Of a DNA stretch of 64,000 nt, positions 16,624 to 24,955 are shown piece by piece. Each line of letters starts with the position of its first letter. Positions within the stretch are counted from its first letter, which is position 1. The notes below the pieces were generated by a model. That model saw only the letters and a list, made by a program, of their open reading frames with translations, did not search any database and was not told where the DNA came from. Origin of the DNA: G963664835 sp963664835 (GTDB lineage Bacteria > Chloroflexota > UBA6077 > FW602-bin22 > JBCLEL01); NCBI GenBank assembly GCA_963664835.2, contig CAXXUG010000002.1, forward strand, positions 62,001-126,000, in the 5' to 3' direction. Both the position numbers and the translations under genes were made by a program.

Positions 16624-18018
16624 GTGAACACGACCGATTTTTCTGAATTGGCAAGATGTGTCCCGCCGGAGCGCGTCACGACCGATCCGGCTGAGCTGAC
16701 CGTGTACGGATATGACGGCACCTGGCTTGAGCGCCGGCCGGACGCCGCCGTTTCGGTGGTGAGCGCCGATGAAGTAGCCGGCGTTCTTCGTTGGGCGAAC
16801 CGAAACCAGATTCCGGTTGTGCCGCGCGGCGCCGGATCGGGTTTGGCCGGCGGGTCAGTGCCAATATCCGGCGGCGTCGTGATGAACACCACTCTGATGA
16901 CCCAAATCAAAAGCATCGACGGCCGGACGATGCGGGCTGTAGTGGAGCCTGGCGTGGTCAACGCCGACCTCCAGGCCGAGGTAGAAACTGAGGGGTTGTT
17001 CTATCCGCCCGATCCGGCCAGTCTGCGGCAGTCGACGATCGGTGGCAACGTCGCAACCGGTGCGAGCGGGCCCCGCTGTCTCAAATACGGTGGGACACGC
17101 GAGTATGTGGTTGGCCTGGAAGTAGTGACACCCATCGGCGATGTCATCCAGACTGACGCGACCAGCGGAGACCCGTCCGATCTGACCCGCCTCTTCATTG
17201 GATCGGAAGGCACGCTGGGAGTTATCACCGACATCGAGCTGCGCCTGCTATCGAAGCCGCAGGCGCGGGGCACGGTGATGGCGACGTTCGGCAGCTTGGA
17301 CGGAGCCAGTGCCGCAGTTGACAGGATACTGGGCACGGGCGTCGAACCACTTGCCTTGGAAATGATGGATCAGCCGACCCTGAGATGCGTCGAAATGCAT
17401 CTTAAGTCGGGATTGCCCCTTGATGTGGCGGCGATGCTGTTGATCGAGGTCGACGGCGATAGTGAATCGGTAACCGACCAGTTAGTGATGGTATCCAAAC
17501 AGTGCGCCGGCAGCGAAGCAGTGGAAGTCCGTCAGGCCGGCGATGAGGCGGAGGCCCAGGAGCTGTGGAAGATCCGCCGATCGACCTCGTCTTCCTTCGG
17601 ACGCATGTATCCGAACAAACTGGGAGAGGACATCTCCGTTCCGCGAAGCGCGGTGCCGGAGATGGTCCGCCGGATTCAGAGGATCGCCGGTGAGCACAAC
17701 CTGGATATACCGCTTTTCGGCCACATTGGCGACGGCAATCTGCATCCAAACGTCCTTTGCGATCTCCGCGACAGCGCCCAGATGGAACGAGTCGTGAAGG
17801 CAGCGCAAGAGATCTTCCTATCAGCAATCGAGCTTGGGGGAACTCTATCCGGCGAACACGGAATCGGACTGCTAAAGCGGGAGTTCGTACGCAAGAGTCT
17901 CGATCCGGCGTTGGTGGAGACGATGATGGAAGTCAAGGCGTCGTTCGATCCGAACAACATATTGAATCCGGGGAAAGTGCTGTCAGGAACCCCGCCCGAA
18001 TCGGGACTACGAGATTGA
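16624..18018 (+). CDS. FAD-linked oxidase, GlcD family (glycolate/lactate dehydrogenase type)
   Basis: 464-residue flavoprotein of the vanillyl-alcohol-oxidase superfamily, expected to oxidise a 2-hydroxy acid such as glycolate or D-lactate. The FAD-binding PCMH domain covers about residues 35-215, with VVPRGAGSGLAGGSVP, TIGGNVATGASGPRCLKYG and IGSEGTLGVITDIELRLL. The C-terminal oxidase domain contains FGHIGDGNLHPN, with the metal-binding histidines, and SGEHGIGLLKREF. The GTG at 16624 has GGAG six bases upstream; a GTG at 16606 lacks one. No GlcE/GlcF partner genes follow, so it may act alone or with subunits encoded elsewhere. Confidence 0.93.
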   Translation: MNTTDFSELARCVPPERVTTDPAELTVYGYDGTWLERRPDAAVSVVSADEVAGVLRWANRNQIPVVPRGAGSGLAGGSVPISGGVVMNTTLMTQIKSIDGRTMRAVVEPGVVNADLQAEVETEGLFYPPDPASLRQSTIGGNVATGASGPRCLKYGGTREYVVGLEVVTPIGDVIQTDATSGDPSDLTRLFIGSEGTLGVITDIELRLLSKPQARGTVMATFGSLDGASAAVDRILGTGVEPLALEMMDQPTLRCVEMHLKSGLPLDVAAMLLIEVDGDSESVTDQLVMVSKQCAGSEAVEVRQAGDEAEAQELWKIRRSTSSSFGRMYPNKLGEDISVPRSAVPEMVRRIQRIAGEHNLDIPLFGHIGDGNLHPNVLCDLRDSAQMERVVKAAQEIFLSAIELGGTLSGEHGIGLLKREFVRKSLDPALVETMMEVKASFDPNNILNPGKVLSGTPPESGLRD

Positions 18019-18059
18019 ATGAGAATCTACTGGGTAACGCTGCTGCTCGGGTCAGGCAA

Positions 18060-18560
18060 ATGAGCATCGAGGTTCGGAAGGCCGGGATCGAGGACAAGCC
18101 TGTCCTCCGAAACCTGATGGAGCTGTACCGATACGACTCCACTGAGTTCGACGGAGAAGACGTTGGCGAGCACGGTTTCTTCGGGTACAGATACTTCGAT
18201 CAATACTGGACCGAGCCGGAACGTCACGCCTTCATCGTGAGGGTAGACAGCCGGCTGGCCGGATTCGCATTTGTCCGGGAGATCGGAGTAAACGAAGGCG
18301 AGAGAATCCACTCTTTGGCCGAGTTCTTCATCATGCGGAAATACCGGCGACAAGGGGTTGGAACCGCGGCGGCCGGTCGCGTCTTCGATATGTTTCCGGG
18401 CAGATGGAGGGTGTTTGAGGAAGAAGCCAATAAGCCAGCGCAGGCGTTTTGGCGCAAAGTGATTTCGGCGTACACCTTTGGCGAGTTCAGAGAGATTCGC
18501 GATGAGGCATGGGCCGGCCCGATACAGGAGTTCAAAACTGAGTTCAAAGAAGCCCGGTAA
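18060..18560 (+). CDS. GNAT-family N-acetyltransferase
   Basis: 166-residue single-domain acetyltransferase of unknown acceptor. The acetyl-CoA pyrophosphate-binding motif is RKYRRQGVGTAAAG (about 94-107), following the core strand HSLAEFFIM. The C-terminal VFEEEANKPAQAFWRKV is typical of the GNAT fold. The ATG at 18060 begins 41 bases after the GlcD-type stop, with a weak AGG ribosome site. Its last 59 bases overlap the likely start of the Nudix gene. Confidence 0.88.
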   Translation: MSIEVRKAGIEDKPVLRNLMELYRYDSTEFDGEDVGEHGFFGYRYFDQYWTEPERHAFIVRVDSRLAGFAFVREIGVNEGERIHSLAEFFIMRKYRRQGVGTAAAGRVFDMFPGRWRVFEEEANKPAQAFWRKVISAYTFGEFREIRDEAWAGPIQEFKTEFKEAR

Positions 18561-19020
18561 GCGGCAGAGAATCAAGACTAAGGCGCTCTGTGTATTCAGA
18601 AACGGCGAAAAGATTCTGGTATACGAGCGATACGACCCTACGAAGCGAAAGCGTTTCTACCGTCCCATTGGAGGCGGGATCGACTTTGGGGAACTCGGCC
18701 GCGACGCGATGGTAAGAGAAGTCAGGGAAGAGCTTGGCGCCGACGTTACCGACGTGCGCTTTCTTGGGGTGTTGGAGAACCTGTTTACGTACGCGGGCCG
18801 AGCGGGCCACGAGATTGTGTTGATGTATGACGCTCGGTTCGAGGATGAGTCACTCTACGAGCGGACGTCGCTCGAGGCATACGAAGAAGCTGGCGACAGA
18901 CATTTCGAGGCAACCTGGAAGTCGCTGGAATATTTTCGGAGCGCCGGCTCCCTGCCGCTGTATCCAAACGGCCTGCCTGAGCTACTGTCGAAAGATTCCG
19001 TGGACGAGGCGCCGGCGTGA
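18502..19020 (+). CDS. Nudix hydrolase
   Basis: Nudix-fold pyrophosphohydrolase of about 172 residues acting on a nucleoside-diphosphate-type substrate that cannot be named. The Nudix box is complete: GGIDFGELGRDAMVREVREE followed by LGA, with the two catalytic metal-binding glutamates. A basic stretch (KKPGKRQRIKTK) precedes the fold. The start is uncertain: the ATG at 18502 has GAGAG seven bases before it but overlaps the GNAT gene, and no ATG lies closer to the fold. The stop overlaps the GTG of the next gene by four bases, so this cluster is co-translated. Confidence 0.88.
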   Translation: MRHGPARYRSSKLSSKKPGKRQRIKTKALCVFRNGEKILVYERYDPTKRKRFYRPIGGGIDFGELGRDAMVREVREELGADVTDVRFLGVLENLFTYAGRAGHEIVLMYDARFEDESLYERTSLEAYEEAGDRHFEATWKSLEYFRSAGSLPLYPNGLPELLSKDSVDEAPA

Positions 19021-19838
19021 CTGAGGCATTGGATATTGCCCGGTATACCGGCATCGGCCAATTCGGGCCGGCTTATCGCCATATGTTTGAACACGACCCT
19101 CATGCTGCCGGCTCGGTCGATCGGATATTGGCCGAGAGAATGATCCGGCTTCGTTCCGAGTCCGCCGGATACCTTTACGACAGATACACACCACTCGACA
19201 TAAAGTGTGAACATGGATCGCGACCAGAGTTGGAGCGGTTCGCTAGGATGGTCAGTGCCACCTCTGGCGATGTCGAGGAAACGATAGAAGGAATCGGCGC
19301 GTTCACATCATGCTTGGAGGGAAAAGTTATCGGCGAGGGGCCGGATGAGATGCTGTTTGGTGGTACAGAGGAGCAGGTTATGCGGCGAGGCTCAGATTGG
19401 TGCACGGACGTGGCGCGGGTGGGCTGCGTGCTCTGTCAAATCGCCGGCCTCCCGTCGCGATTGGTGTTCCTGATCGACACAGGCAACGCATACAGTGGGC
19501 ACGTGATCATTGAGACTTACCGGCGGGAAGGATGGGGCGCGATCGATACATCGACCGGCGTGGTGTATAAGGACGAGGATGGCCGGCCGGCGTCAACGTG
19601 GGAGTTGATGAACCAGCCGGAGCTGATTGAATCGCACCGTTCCCACGGTGAACGAGCGGTCACGTCGACGCCGGAGCAGTTCCGCGGAGCGGCCATTTCC
19701 AACTACTTCGTCTGGGAATCAGCGGCATATGACTACGCGGTAAGCCGCTTGAACGACTACACGCGGTCAATTCTGGCGATGGCAAATCAAGGATGGCCTG
19801 GTGATCTGCGCTGGCTGCATGGTGAGGAGTTGCTTTGA
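19017..19838 (+). CDS. Transglutaminase-like (papain-fold) protein
   Basis: 273-residue protein with a transglutaminase-like core. The likely triad is Cys in GSDWCTDVARV, His in AYSGHVIIETY and Asp in WGAIDTSTGVVY, in the order and spacing of the superfamily. Bacterial members are mostly proteases or amide-forming enzymes; the role here is open. There is no signal peptide. The GTG start overlaps the Nudix stop (GTGA). It is the last gene before the accessory island and converges on the Argonaute gene with 83 bases between. Confidence 0.85.
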   Translation: MTEALDIARYTGIGQFGPAYRHMFEHDPHAAGSVDRILAERMIRLRSESAGYLYDRYTPLDIKCEHGSRPELERFARMVSATSGDVEETIEGIGAFTSCLEGKVIGEGPDEMLFGGTEEQVMRRGSDWCTDVARVGCVLCQIAGLPSRLVFLIDTGNAYSGHVIIETYRREGWGAIDTSTGVVYKDEDGRPASTWELMNQPELIESHRSHGERAVTSTPEQFRGAAISNYFVWESAAYDYAVSRLNDYTRSILAMANQGWPGDLRWLHGEELL

Positions 19839-19921
19839 GTCCGAAGTTGGCACGGGCGTGGCACCCCCAGCTGCGTCGCCCGGCCGGCAAGGGTAAGAAT
19901 CACCGGATCTCCCACCAATGG

Positions 19922-21442
19922 CTAGATGTAGAACTTGAAGGTGGGCTGTCGATCTTCAACGGTCGGGTTGCTCACCAGGATTTCGCCGACCGCATCTGAG
20001 AACTTAACTGTAACGGGTTGAGAGTCGCCGGCGTTGCAAGCATTGTAATTTAGTTTGGTCAGTCCCAAGATATCTCTTGCTACTTGCGACAGATCCGCCT
20101 CCCCGTGTTGAATGTCGATCTGCAAGGGAACGGGCGTTTCCCACCCGTCGTACGTGCCGAGTCGTGGCTTGAAACCTGTGCCAAACAAGTATCCGCGAGT
20201 CGAGGAGTGGGGCCAGAAAGTTCCCCGCAGCACCGGCCAACGCTTGCCGGGCCGATATAGGCGGATTCCGCCTCGATCGGCACGCACCCGTATTCCCACA
20301 ACCTTGCAGCCGGTAGGTGCGGCCGACCGATATCCCTCAAATTCCTCTTGGCTGATTTCCGACCTGGAGTGCAAGAAAATTTCGGTCAAGGTCTTACCAT
20401 GCAATTGAGCGTAAGTGTCGAGAGCACCCTTCAGCAGATCTTGAGCAGCACCCGCCGTAAGATGAAATTGATTCGTCTCTGGAGAGTACCACGGTCCGTA
20501 ATCTCCCAAAAAAACAATCCCATCGCCGTCATCCAAGAACATTTGCGCGGCGCAAACTGCCGTCCGCAAATCGTCCTTGGCATCGGGACGTCGAAATGCA
20601 AGCCCGATATAACACACGCCTTCCCTAGCCGTCGCAAGTCTCCATGGTTTGCCCCCGCCTTTGTAGTAGATAGCAGTGCTCAGATTCCACATTCGATCTG
20701 ATATTGGAGTGAGTGCACGCTGTCCTAGTGGATTGTCGTCGCTGAGCCTCAGTGCAGATTCTCGAATTATCTGGATGGGAACGTTGTATTCCATGACCTT
20801 AGCCTTCAATTGCCTACGAAAGTCAGGCGAAAGATCATATTGCTCCCGATCGAATCTGTAGAACATGTCAGACTGCCCCTGCATGAGCGCTTGCCGCCGC
20901 CTTGGGGACACCTTCTCGCCGGTCCCGTCCATTACGCGGGAAAGGGGCCTACAGTTCCGGTAAACTTCTTCAGGCACTACGCAGACTACGAGCCCTACGT
21001 GCTCGTCACGTTTTTGTAGTGATTCAAAAGCGGTTAAGAACTCTGCGACTACTGTATGAGCCCGCTCGTATGGATCATTGCGATGCGCCGCATCACCGAG
21101 GATCGTCTCGTCCAAGGTGTGAATCCATACTGGCTCGTTACGCCATTTGCTAGCAAATGCTGCCTCGAATCCTGGGTACGGCGGCCACAAAAGGTGGCGG
21201 TTGTTTGGCGCATCGGTCCACGCGGCAACCATGGCCCTTGACCAAGCCGAGAACAAGTCTACGCCCCTAGCAGTGCCTACAACGCCATATGACATAGCCT
21301 CTGGATGGCCTGGCGCATCTGCATCAAACGGCCCAAACAATGACAGTCCATCGTGAGGATCGGTAACTTGTTGGCCATAGCGAAACTCTAAATGCGGTTC
21401 ACTAAGGATCTTCAGATCACGCATCATATCGCTCTCACTCAT
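19922..21442 (-). CDS. Short prokaryotic Argonaute (MID-PIWI, catalytically inactive), SPARTA effector complex subunit
   Basis: 506-residue Argonaute made only of MID and PIWI domains, the guide-binding half of a short-Ago defence complex. Family signatures are the N-terminal LRDLKILSEPHLEF-like start (RDLKILSEPHLEFRYG, residues 8-23), DPHDGLSLFGPFD (28-40), YYKGGGKPWRLA (259-270), and CYIGLAFRR followed by CAAQMFLDDGDGIVF (277-311). The PIWI catalytic acids are missing: the first Asp position falls in CYIGL and the region usually reading HRDG is LHSRSE (357-362). It should therefore bind guide and target without cutting. The ATG at 21442 overlaps the TIR-APAZ stop by eight bases and has GAGGAG upstream; an in-frame start at 21493 is unlikely. 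It depends on the TIR-APAZ partner encoded just upstream. Confidence 0.93.
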   Translation of the reverse strand: MSESDMMRDLKILSEPHLEFRYGQQVTDPHDGLSLFGPFDADAPGHPEAMSYGVVGTARGVDLFSAWSRAMVAAWTDAPNNRHLLWPPYPGFEAAFASKWRNEPVWIHTLDETILGDAAHRNDPYERAHTVVAEFLTAFESLQKRDEHVGLVVCVVPEEVYRNCRPLSRVMDGTGEKVSPRRRQALMQGQSDMFYRFDREQYDLSPDFRRQLKAKVMEYNVPIQIIRESALRLSDDNPLGQRALTPISDRMWNLSTAIYYKGGGKPWRLATAREGVCYIGLAFRRPDAKDDLRTAVCAAQMFLDDGDGIVFLGDYGPWYSPETNQFHLTAGAAQDLLKGALDTYAQLHGKTLTEIFLHSRSEISQEEFEGYRSAAPTGCKVVGIRVRADRGGIRLYRPGKRWPVLRGTFWPHSSTRGYLFGTGFKPRLGTYDGWETPVPLQIDIQHGEADLSQVARDILGLTKLNYNACNAGDSQPVTVKFSDAVGEILVSNPTVEDRQPTFKFYI

Positions 21443-22787
21443 CCCACTCCTCATCGTCAAATCCACCGTCATCACTCTCGTGCCGGTTCGCATGAGTCTC
21501 GTGAGGATCTTCTATAACGTCGTCGCAGATGCTAATCGGGGAATTCAGCGCGAACGGCGAAGCGTTGATTACGAGTTGTTGTTCGCCTTCGGGCCCCCAA
21601 CGCATGAGTCCGTCCGGCCCAGCCAGCAACTGAGCTACACCGAGAGTTCTCGCAACCCATTCTCGGTTAAACCAGAATTTGCAGAGATGTTTGCGTCGCG
21701 ATTTGATACGTTGTCCTCTCAATGCGGCACCTTCGGAATCCGTTAGATAGATCCTGAGTCGTAGCAGGAGCACTGAGGGTTCGCGTTGATCGCGTAAAAC
21801 GGAGAACGATGGACTTATGTGATATCGGTACACTTCACCGCCATGCATTGAGGGATAGGTGCGTTCGCCCACACCAAGGAACCAACTTTGCTTCCCGCCA
21901 GGCAGGGTGAACAACACCCGATCCCGTTCGAATTGCCCGCGTGGTATGTACCACTCGTCATGGTCAAGGGAATACGCCATTCCCCTAGCCTTCAAGAGTT
22001 GATCCATACAACGACAAATGAGGCTGACCAAAAGGTTTCGCGTTTCTATTCCTTCCACGGTATCGTTATTACGCCAGGAAAGGCTTTGGACGAACTGCAA
22101 AGAATGATGCGCCATCACGGTGGCTGGTGGAGCGTGAAATGCAAGAACCAAGGATGGCGAAACATCACGACACGCCCACATTCTGCGCAACACACGGCGC
22201 TGTTCGATAGAAAGATCGATAGTTGCTCTGTAGAGATGGATGAATCTTGGGATACGCTCAATCGCGAGACAATTGCTGACAACTTGGTCTCGCTGATCGC
22301 AAACGGTAGGACGCTTTGAGACGGACTGAACAGCCAATTGCGGCCCGGCGGCTAAAGTCTTTGGAGTATTGACGGAGGTCAACTTGGCCAACAGATTTCC
22401 GAGACCATTTGCCCAACTCGGCGCAAACGGAATGTAGTTTATTGTCTGTAGATACCAAGGGATCTCGTGAGGCCGGAGTCCCTCGGTATTCAAAGGGATA
22501 ACAAAGTCTTCGATTCTGAGCCTTTTCCCGATTGCGCGACCCTTTAACCACTCTCCGGTTGGATGCTCCTTTTTCACCGATGCCCTCGACAACAGCGCAA
22601 GCATGCGGAAAGTTCGTCCATCGATCGCTGCGTCGATGTCCTTGGGCCAGTCTTCACCCCCGAGCAATTTGAGGCGGTCGTACCATACTGCGTAACCCTG
22701 GGAAGCAAGACGGCGGGCAAGCCAGTCGCATAGCGCCGAATGCTCACTCGCGTAGCTAATGAATACGTGGTCCCGTTTAGGTTTCAC
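21435..22787 (-). CDS. TIR-APAZ protein, NADase effector of a SPARTA-type system
   Basis: 450-residue partner of the short Argonaute. The N-terminal TIR domain (about 6-135) begins HVFISYASEHSALCDWLARR and contains the loop LLGGEDW. A glutamate in HPTGEWLKGRAIG (about 79) is the probable catalytic residue for NAD+ hydrolysis. The rest fits an APAZ domain, the stand-in for the missing PAZ/N lobes of short Argonautes. The last 30 residues are strongly acidic. In studied SPARTA systems, guide-directed recognition of invading DNA makes complexes assemble, TIR then destroys NAD(P)+ and the cell dies or stops growing. The GTG at 22787 has GAGG seven bases upstream; an adjacent TTG at 22790 is less likely. 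Base composition is low in GC compared with the flanking core genes. Confidence 0.92.
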   Translation of the reverse strand: MKPKRDHVFISYASEHSALCDWLARRLASQGYAVWYDRLKLLGGEDWPKDIDAAIDGRTFRMLALLSRASVKKEHPTGEWLKGRAIGKRLRIEDFVIPLNTEGLRPHEIPWYLQTINYIPFAPSWANGLGNLLAKLTSVNTPKTLAAGPQLAVQSVSKRPTVCDQRDQVVSNCLAIERIPRFIHLYRATIDLSIEQRRVLRRMWACRDVSPSLVLAFHAPPATVMAHHSLQFVQSLSWRNNDTVEGIETRNLLVSLICRCMDQLLKARGMAYSLDHDEWYIPRGQFERDRVLFTLPGGKQSWFLGVGERTYPSMHGGEVYRYHISPSFSVLRDQREPSVLLLRLRIYLTDSEGAALRGQRIKSRRKHLCKFWFNREWVARTLGVAQLLAGPDGLMRWGPEGEQQLVINASPFALNSPISICDDVIEDPHETHANRHESDDGGFDDEEWDE

Positions 22788-22888
22788 CAAGCGACCTCGA
22801 AGAACGGTCTGACTAGATTCATCTGCGCACCAGCCGTGTTTCGGATGAGGGCTGTTACGTGTGTGACTCCCATTCTGTTCCCCTTATC

Positions 22889-23110
22889 CTAAGATAATCT
22901 GGGAAGACCTTCGGGATCATCGGTGAGTGTTCCAACGGCATTCTCCCAATCGACCCGGCCGTTATTGAACACGGCGACCTTACCAGAAGTCTGGAAGGCC
23001 CGGCGGGGCTCATTCTTTGGCGCCCGGTGCAATGCGGCTTCCGCGCCTACAAGGTCAGGGTCGCGCGCCTTCCGTTCCGGACCCTGACTTGATTGATTCC
23101 GAGCGGTCAT
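22889..23110 (-). CDS. Small protein of unknown function upstream of the SPARTA genes
   Basis: 73-residue, basic, soluble protein that I do not recognise. It is supported by a strong ribosome site (GAAGGAGA, seven bases before the ATG at 23110) and by lying on the same strand 101 bases ahead of TIR-APAZ. The segment AALHRAPKNEPRRAF followed by GKVAVFNNGRVDWENA loosely resembles small proteins with a helix and a short hairpin that occur near toxin and restriction genes; this is a weak likeness. It has no helix-turn-helix. It lies outside the IS1595-type element, whose left end is 85 bases away. Confidence 0.6.
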   Translation of the reverse strand: MTARNQSSQGPERKARDPDLVGAEAALHRAPKNEPRRAFQTSGKVAVFNNGRVDWENAVGTLTDDPEGLPRLS

Positions 23111-23194
23111 AACCGACTCTCCTTCGCAAACAGCACAGGCGTGACCCGGAGCCGTCGTAAACGAGCCTCTCATCTACGACATCACGATTAATTT

Positions 23195-23219
23195 GGGGAA
23201 TTATATAGGAAAGTAACCA
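23195..23219 (+). repeat. Left terminal inverted repeat of the IS1595-type element
   Basis: Twenty-five bases that are the exact reverse complement of 25882-25906. The terminal GGG is usual for this family. A further CGATTAA lies three bases outside each end in inverted orientation, which may be chance. Confidence 0.93.
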
Positions 23220-23291
23220 AGCGGCTCGAAAATCAGTTGCCCAAATTCGTCGATTTTCCCCGTAAATACGGGCTAAAACGCTTCACCGATT

Positions 23292-23321
23292 TTGCTAGAA
23301 TGGTTACTATTATAGTATAAA
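23292..23321 (+). promoter_or_regulatory. Putative promoter of the transposase
   Basis: TTGCTA (23292-23297), an 18-base spacer and TATAAA (23316-23321) form a plausible sigma-70 type promoter. The last base is 17 before the transposase ATG at 23339, and GAGGG supplies the ribosome site. The surrounding sequence is AT-rich relative to the chromosome. Confidence 0.5.
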
Positions 23322-23338
23322 TCTAGAGGGTAAAACGA

Positions 23339-24271
23339 ATGAAAAAAGCAGCATCTGGCAAGAACTTCCGCAAGGGAATGACGATAGTCGAGATAACCAA
23401 GCTGTTCCCCGACAACGAAACGGCGGAGCAATGGATCATCAGCCGGCGATGGCCGAACGGGATCATTTGCCCGAAGTGCGGTTCTGACAACGTACAGGCC
23501 AAGGCCAAGCACCCGACAATGCCCCATCGCTGCCGAACCTGCCGGAAGTTCTTCAGCGTCAAGACTGGTACGGCAATGGCGTCGGGCAAGGTCAGTTACC
23601 AAGATTGGGCATTGGCAATCTACATTCTGACAACCTTACTCAAGGGCATATCGAGCATGAAGCTTCATCGGGATTTGGGCGTAACTCAGACAACTGCTTG
23701 GTACTTGGCAATGAGAATCCGAGAGACTTGGAGCGACAAGCAAGCCCCGTTCTCCGGGCCGGTCGAAGTGGACGAGACGTACATGGGTGGCAAAGAGCGA
23801 AACAAGCACGAGTATAAGAAGCTGAACGCGGGGCCCGGGCCTGTCGGAAAGACAGCCGTCGTTGGAGCCAAGGATCGAGAGGCAAACCAGATAACCGCAA
23901 CGCCGGTACAGGACACAACCGGCCGGACTCTCAAGGGATTCGTGGAATCGACCACAGAGTCCGACGCAATGGTGTACACTGACGATCACGGTGGCTACCA
24001 AGGCTTACCGAATCACGAAACGGTTGCTCACAGTGCGGGTGAGTACGTGAGGGGCCAGGCGCACACAAATGGCGTGGAGTCGTTCTGGTCGATGCTGAAG
24101 CGCGGATACGTCGGTGCATACCACCAACTCAGCAACAAGCATCTACATCGCTACGTCAACGAGTTCTCTGGTCGTCACAATGACCGCCCAGCGGATACAA
24201 TCGAACAAATGGGTGCGATTGTTGAGGGAATGGTTGGCAAGTCCATAACCTACAAGCAACTAACCAGCTAG
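23339..24271 (+). CDS. IS1595-family transposase (ISXO2-like DDE domain)
   Basis: 310-residue transposase. The N-terminus has a zinc ribbon with paired cysteines (CPKCG and CRTC, about residues 47-68) inside the IS1595-type sequence RRWPNGIICPKCGSD. The DDE core shows VEVDETYMGGKE, VYTDDHGGY and HTNGVESFWSMLKRGYVGAY, covering the catalytic Asp, Asp and Glu region. The reading frame is full length with no internal stop, so the element may still be active. The start has its own promoter-like sequence and ribosome site. The methyltransferase gene follows 45 bases later. Confidence 0.93.
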   Translation: MKKAASGKNFRKGMTIVEITKLFPDNETAEQWIISRRWPNGIICPKCGSDNVQAKAKHPTMPHRCRTCRKFFSVKTGTAMASGKVSYQDWALAIYILTTLLKGISSMKLHRDLGVTQTTAWYLAMRIRETWSDKQAPFSGPVEVDETYMGGKERNKHEYKKLNAGPGPVGKTAVVGAKDREANQITATPVQDTTGRTLKGFVESTTESDAMVYTDDHGGYQGLPNHETVAHSAGEYVRGQAHTNGVESFWSMLKRGYVGAYHQLSNKHLHRYVNEFSGRHNDRPADTIEQMGAIVEGMVGKSITYKQLTS

Positions 24272-24316
24272 TCGATTCAAGACGATTGGCCCGCCAGGGC
24301 CATAGGAGCCGTTGTC

Positions 24317-24955
24317 ATGAGTCTGGATTTGAATGCCGATCTCACGCACTATCTTCAGGGCTCGCAGTTCGGAACGGTTTTAGCTGATCCTCCGTGGCGA
24401 TTCGCTAACAGGACCGGCAAGGTGGCCCCTGAGCATCGGCGCCTTGCTCGTTACGAGACATTATCATTGGATGAAATCGCCGCGCTTCCGGTAGGCGATC
24501 ACGTGTCCGCCACGGCCCACTGCTACCTATGGGTTCCTAATGCGCTTCTGCCGTGGGGATTGCATGTAATGGAAGCGTGGGGATTCGAATACAAGACAAA
24601 TATCGTGTGGATTAAGGTCAGAAAGGACGGTGGCCCGGACGGGCGCGGCGTTGGATTCTACTTTCGCAATGTTACAGAAGTAATCCTGTTCGGTGTTCGC
24701 GGAAAGCGAGCGCGAACGCTCGATCCTGGGCGCAGCCAAGTCAACTTGATTGCCAGCAGGAAACGAGAGCATTCCCGGAAGCCGGATGAACAATATGAGA
24801 TCATCGAAAGTTGTTCATGGGGTCCGTACCTTGAACTTTTCGGCCGTGGCACTAGAGAGGGGTGGACTATATGGGGGCAGCAGGCAAAAGAGGACTATGC
24901 CCCGGATTGGCCCACCTATGCACACAATTCATCCACGATGGTTGCCCCTGTATGA
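24317..24955 (+). CDS. MT-A70 family adenine-N6 DNA methyltransferase
   Basis: 212-residue methyltransferase of the MT-A70 superfamily, expected to put N6-methyl on adenine in DNA using S-adenosylmethionine. The catalytic motif is DPPW at residues 24-27 (VLADPPWRF). Other family marks are YLWVPNALLPWGLHVMEAWG, KTNIVWIKVRKDG and a C-terminal ELFGR, part of the cofactor pocket. AGGAG lies eight bases before the ATG. The stop overlaps the ATG of the endonuclease gene (ATGA). With that neighbour it forms a type II restriction-modification pair, the methylase protecting the recognition site; the site itself cannot be read from sequence. Confidence 0.92.
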   Translation: MSLDLNADLTHYLQGSQFGTVLADPPWRFANRTGKVAPEHRRLARYETLSLDEIAALPVGDHVSATAHCYLWVPNALLPWGLHVMEAWGFEYKTNIVWIKVRKDGGPDGRGVGFYFRNVTEVILFGVRGKRARTLDPGRSQVNLIASRKREHSRKPDEQYEIIESCSWGPYLELFGRGTREGWTIWGQQAKEDYAPDWPTYAHNSSTMVAPV

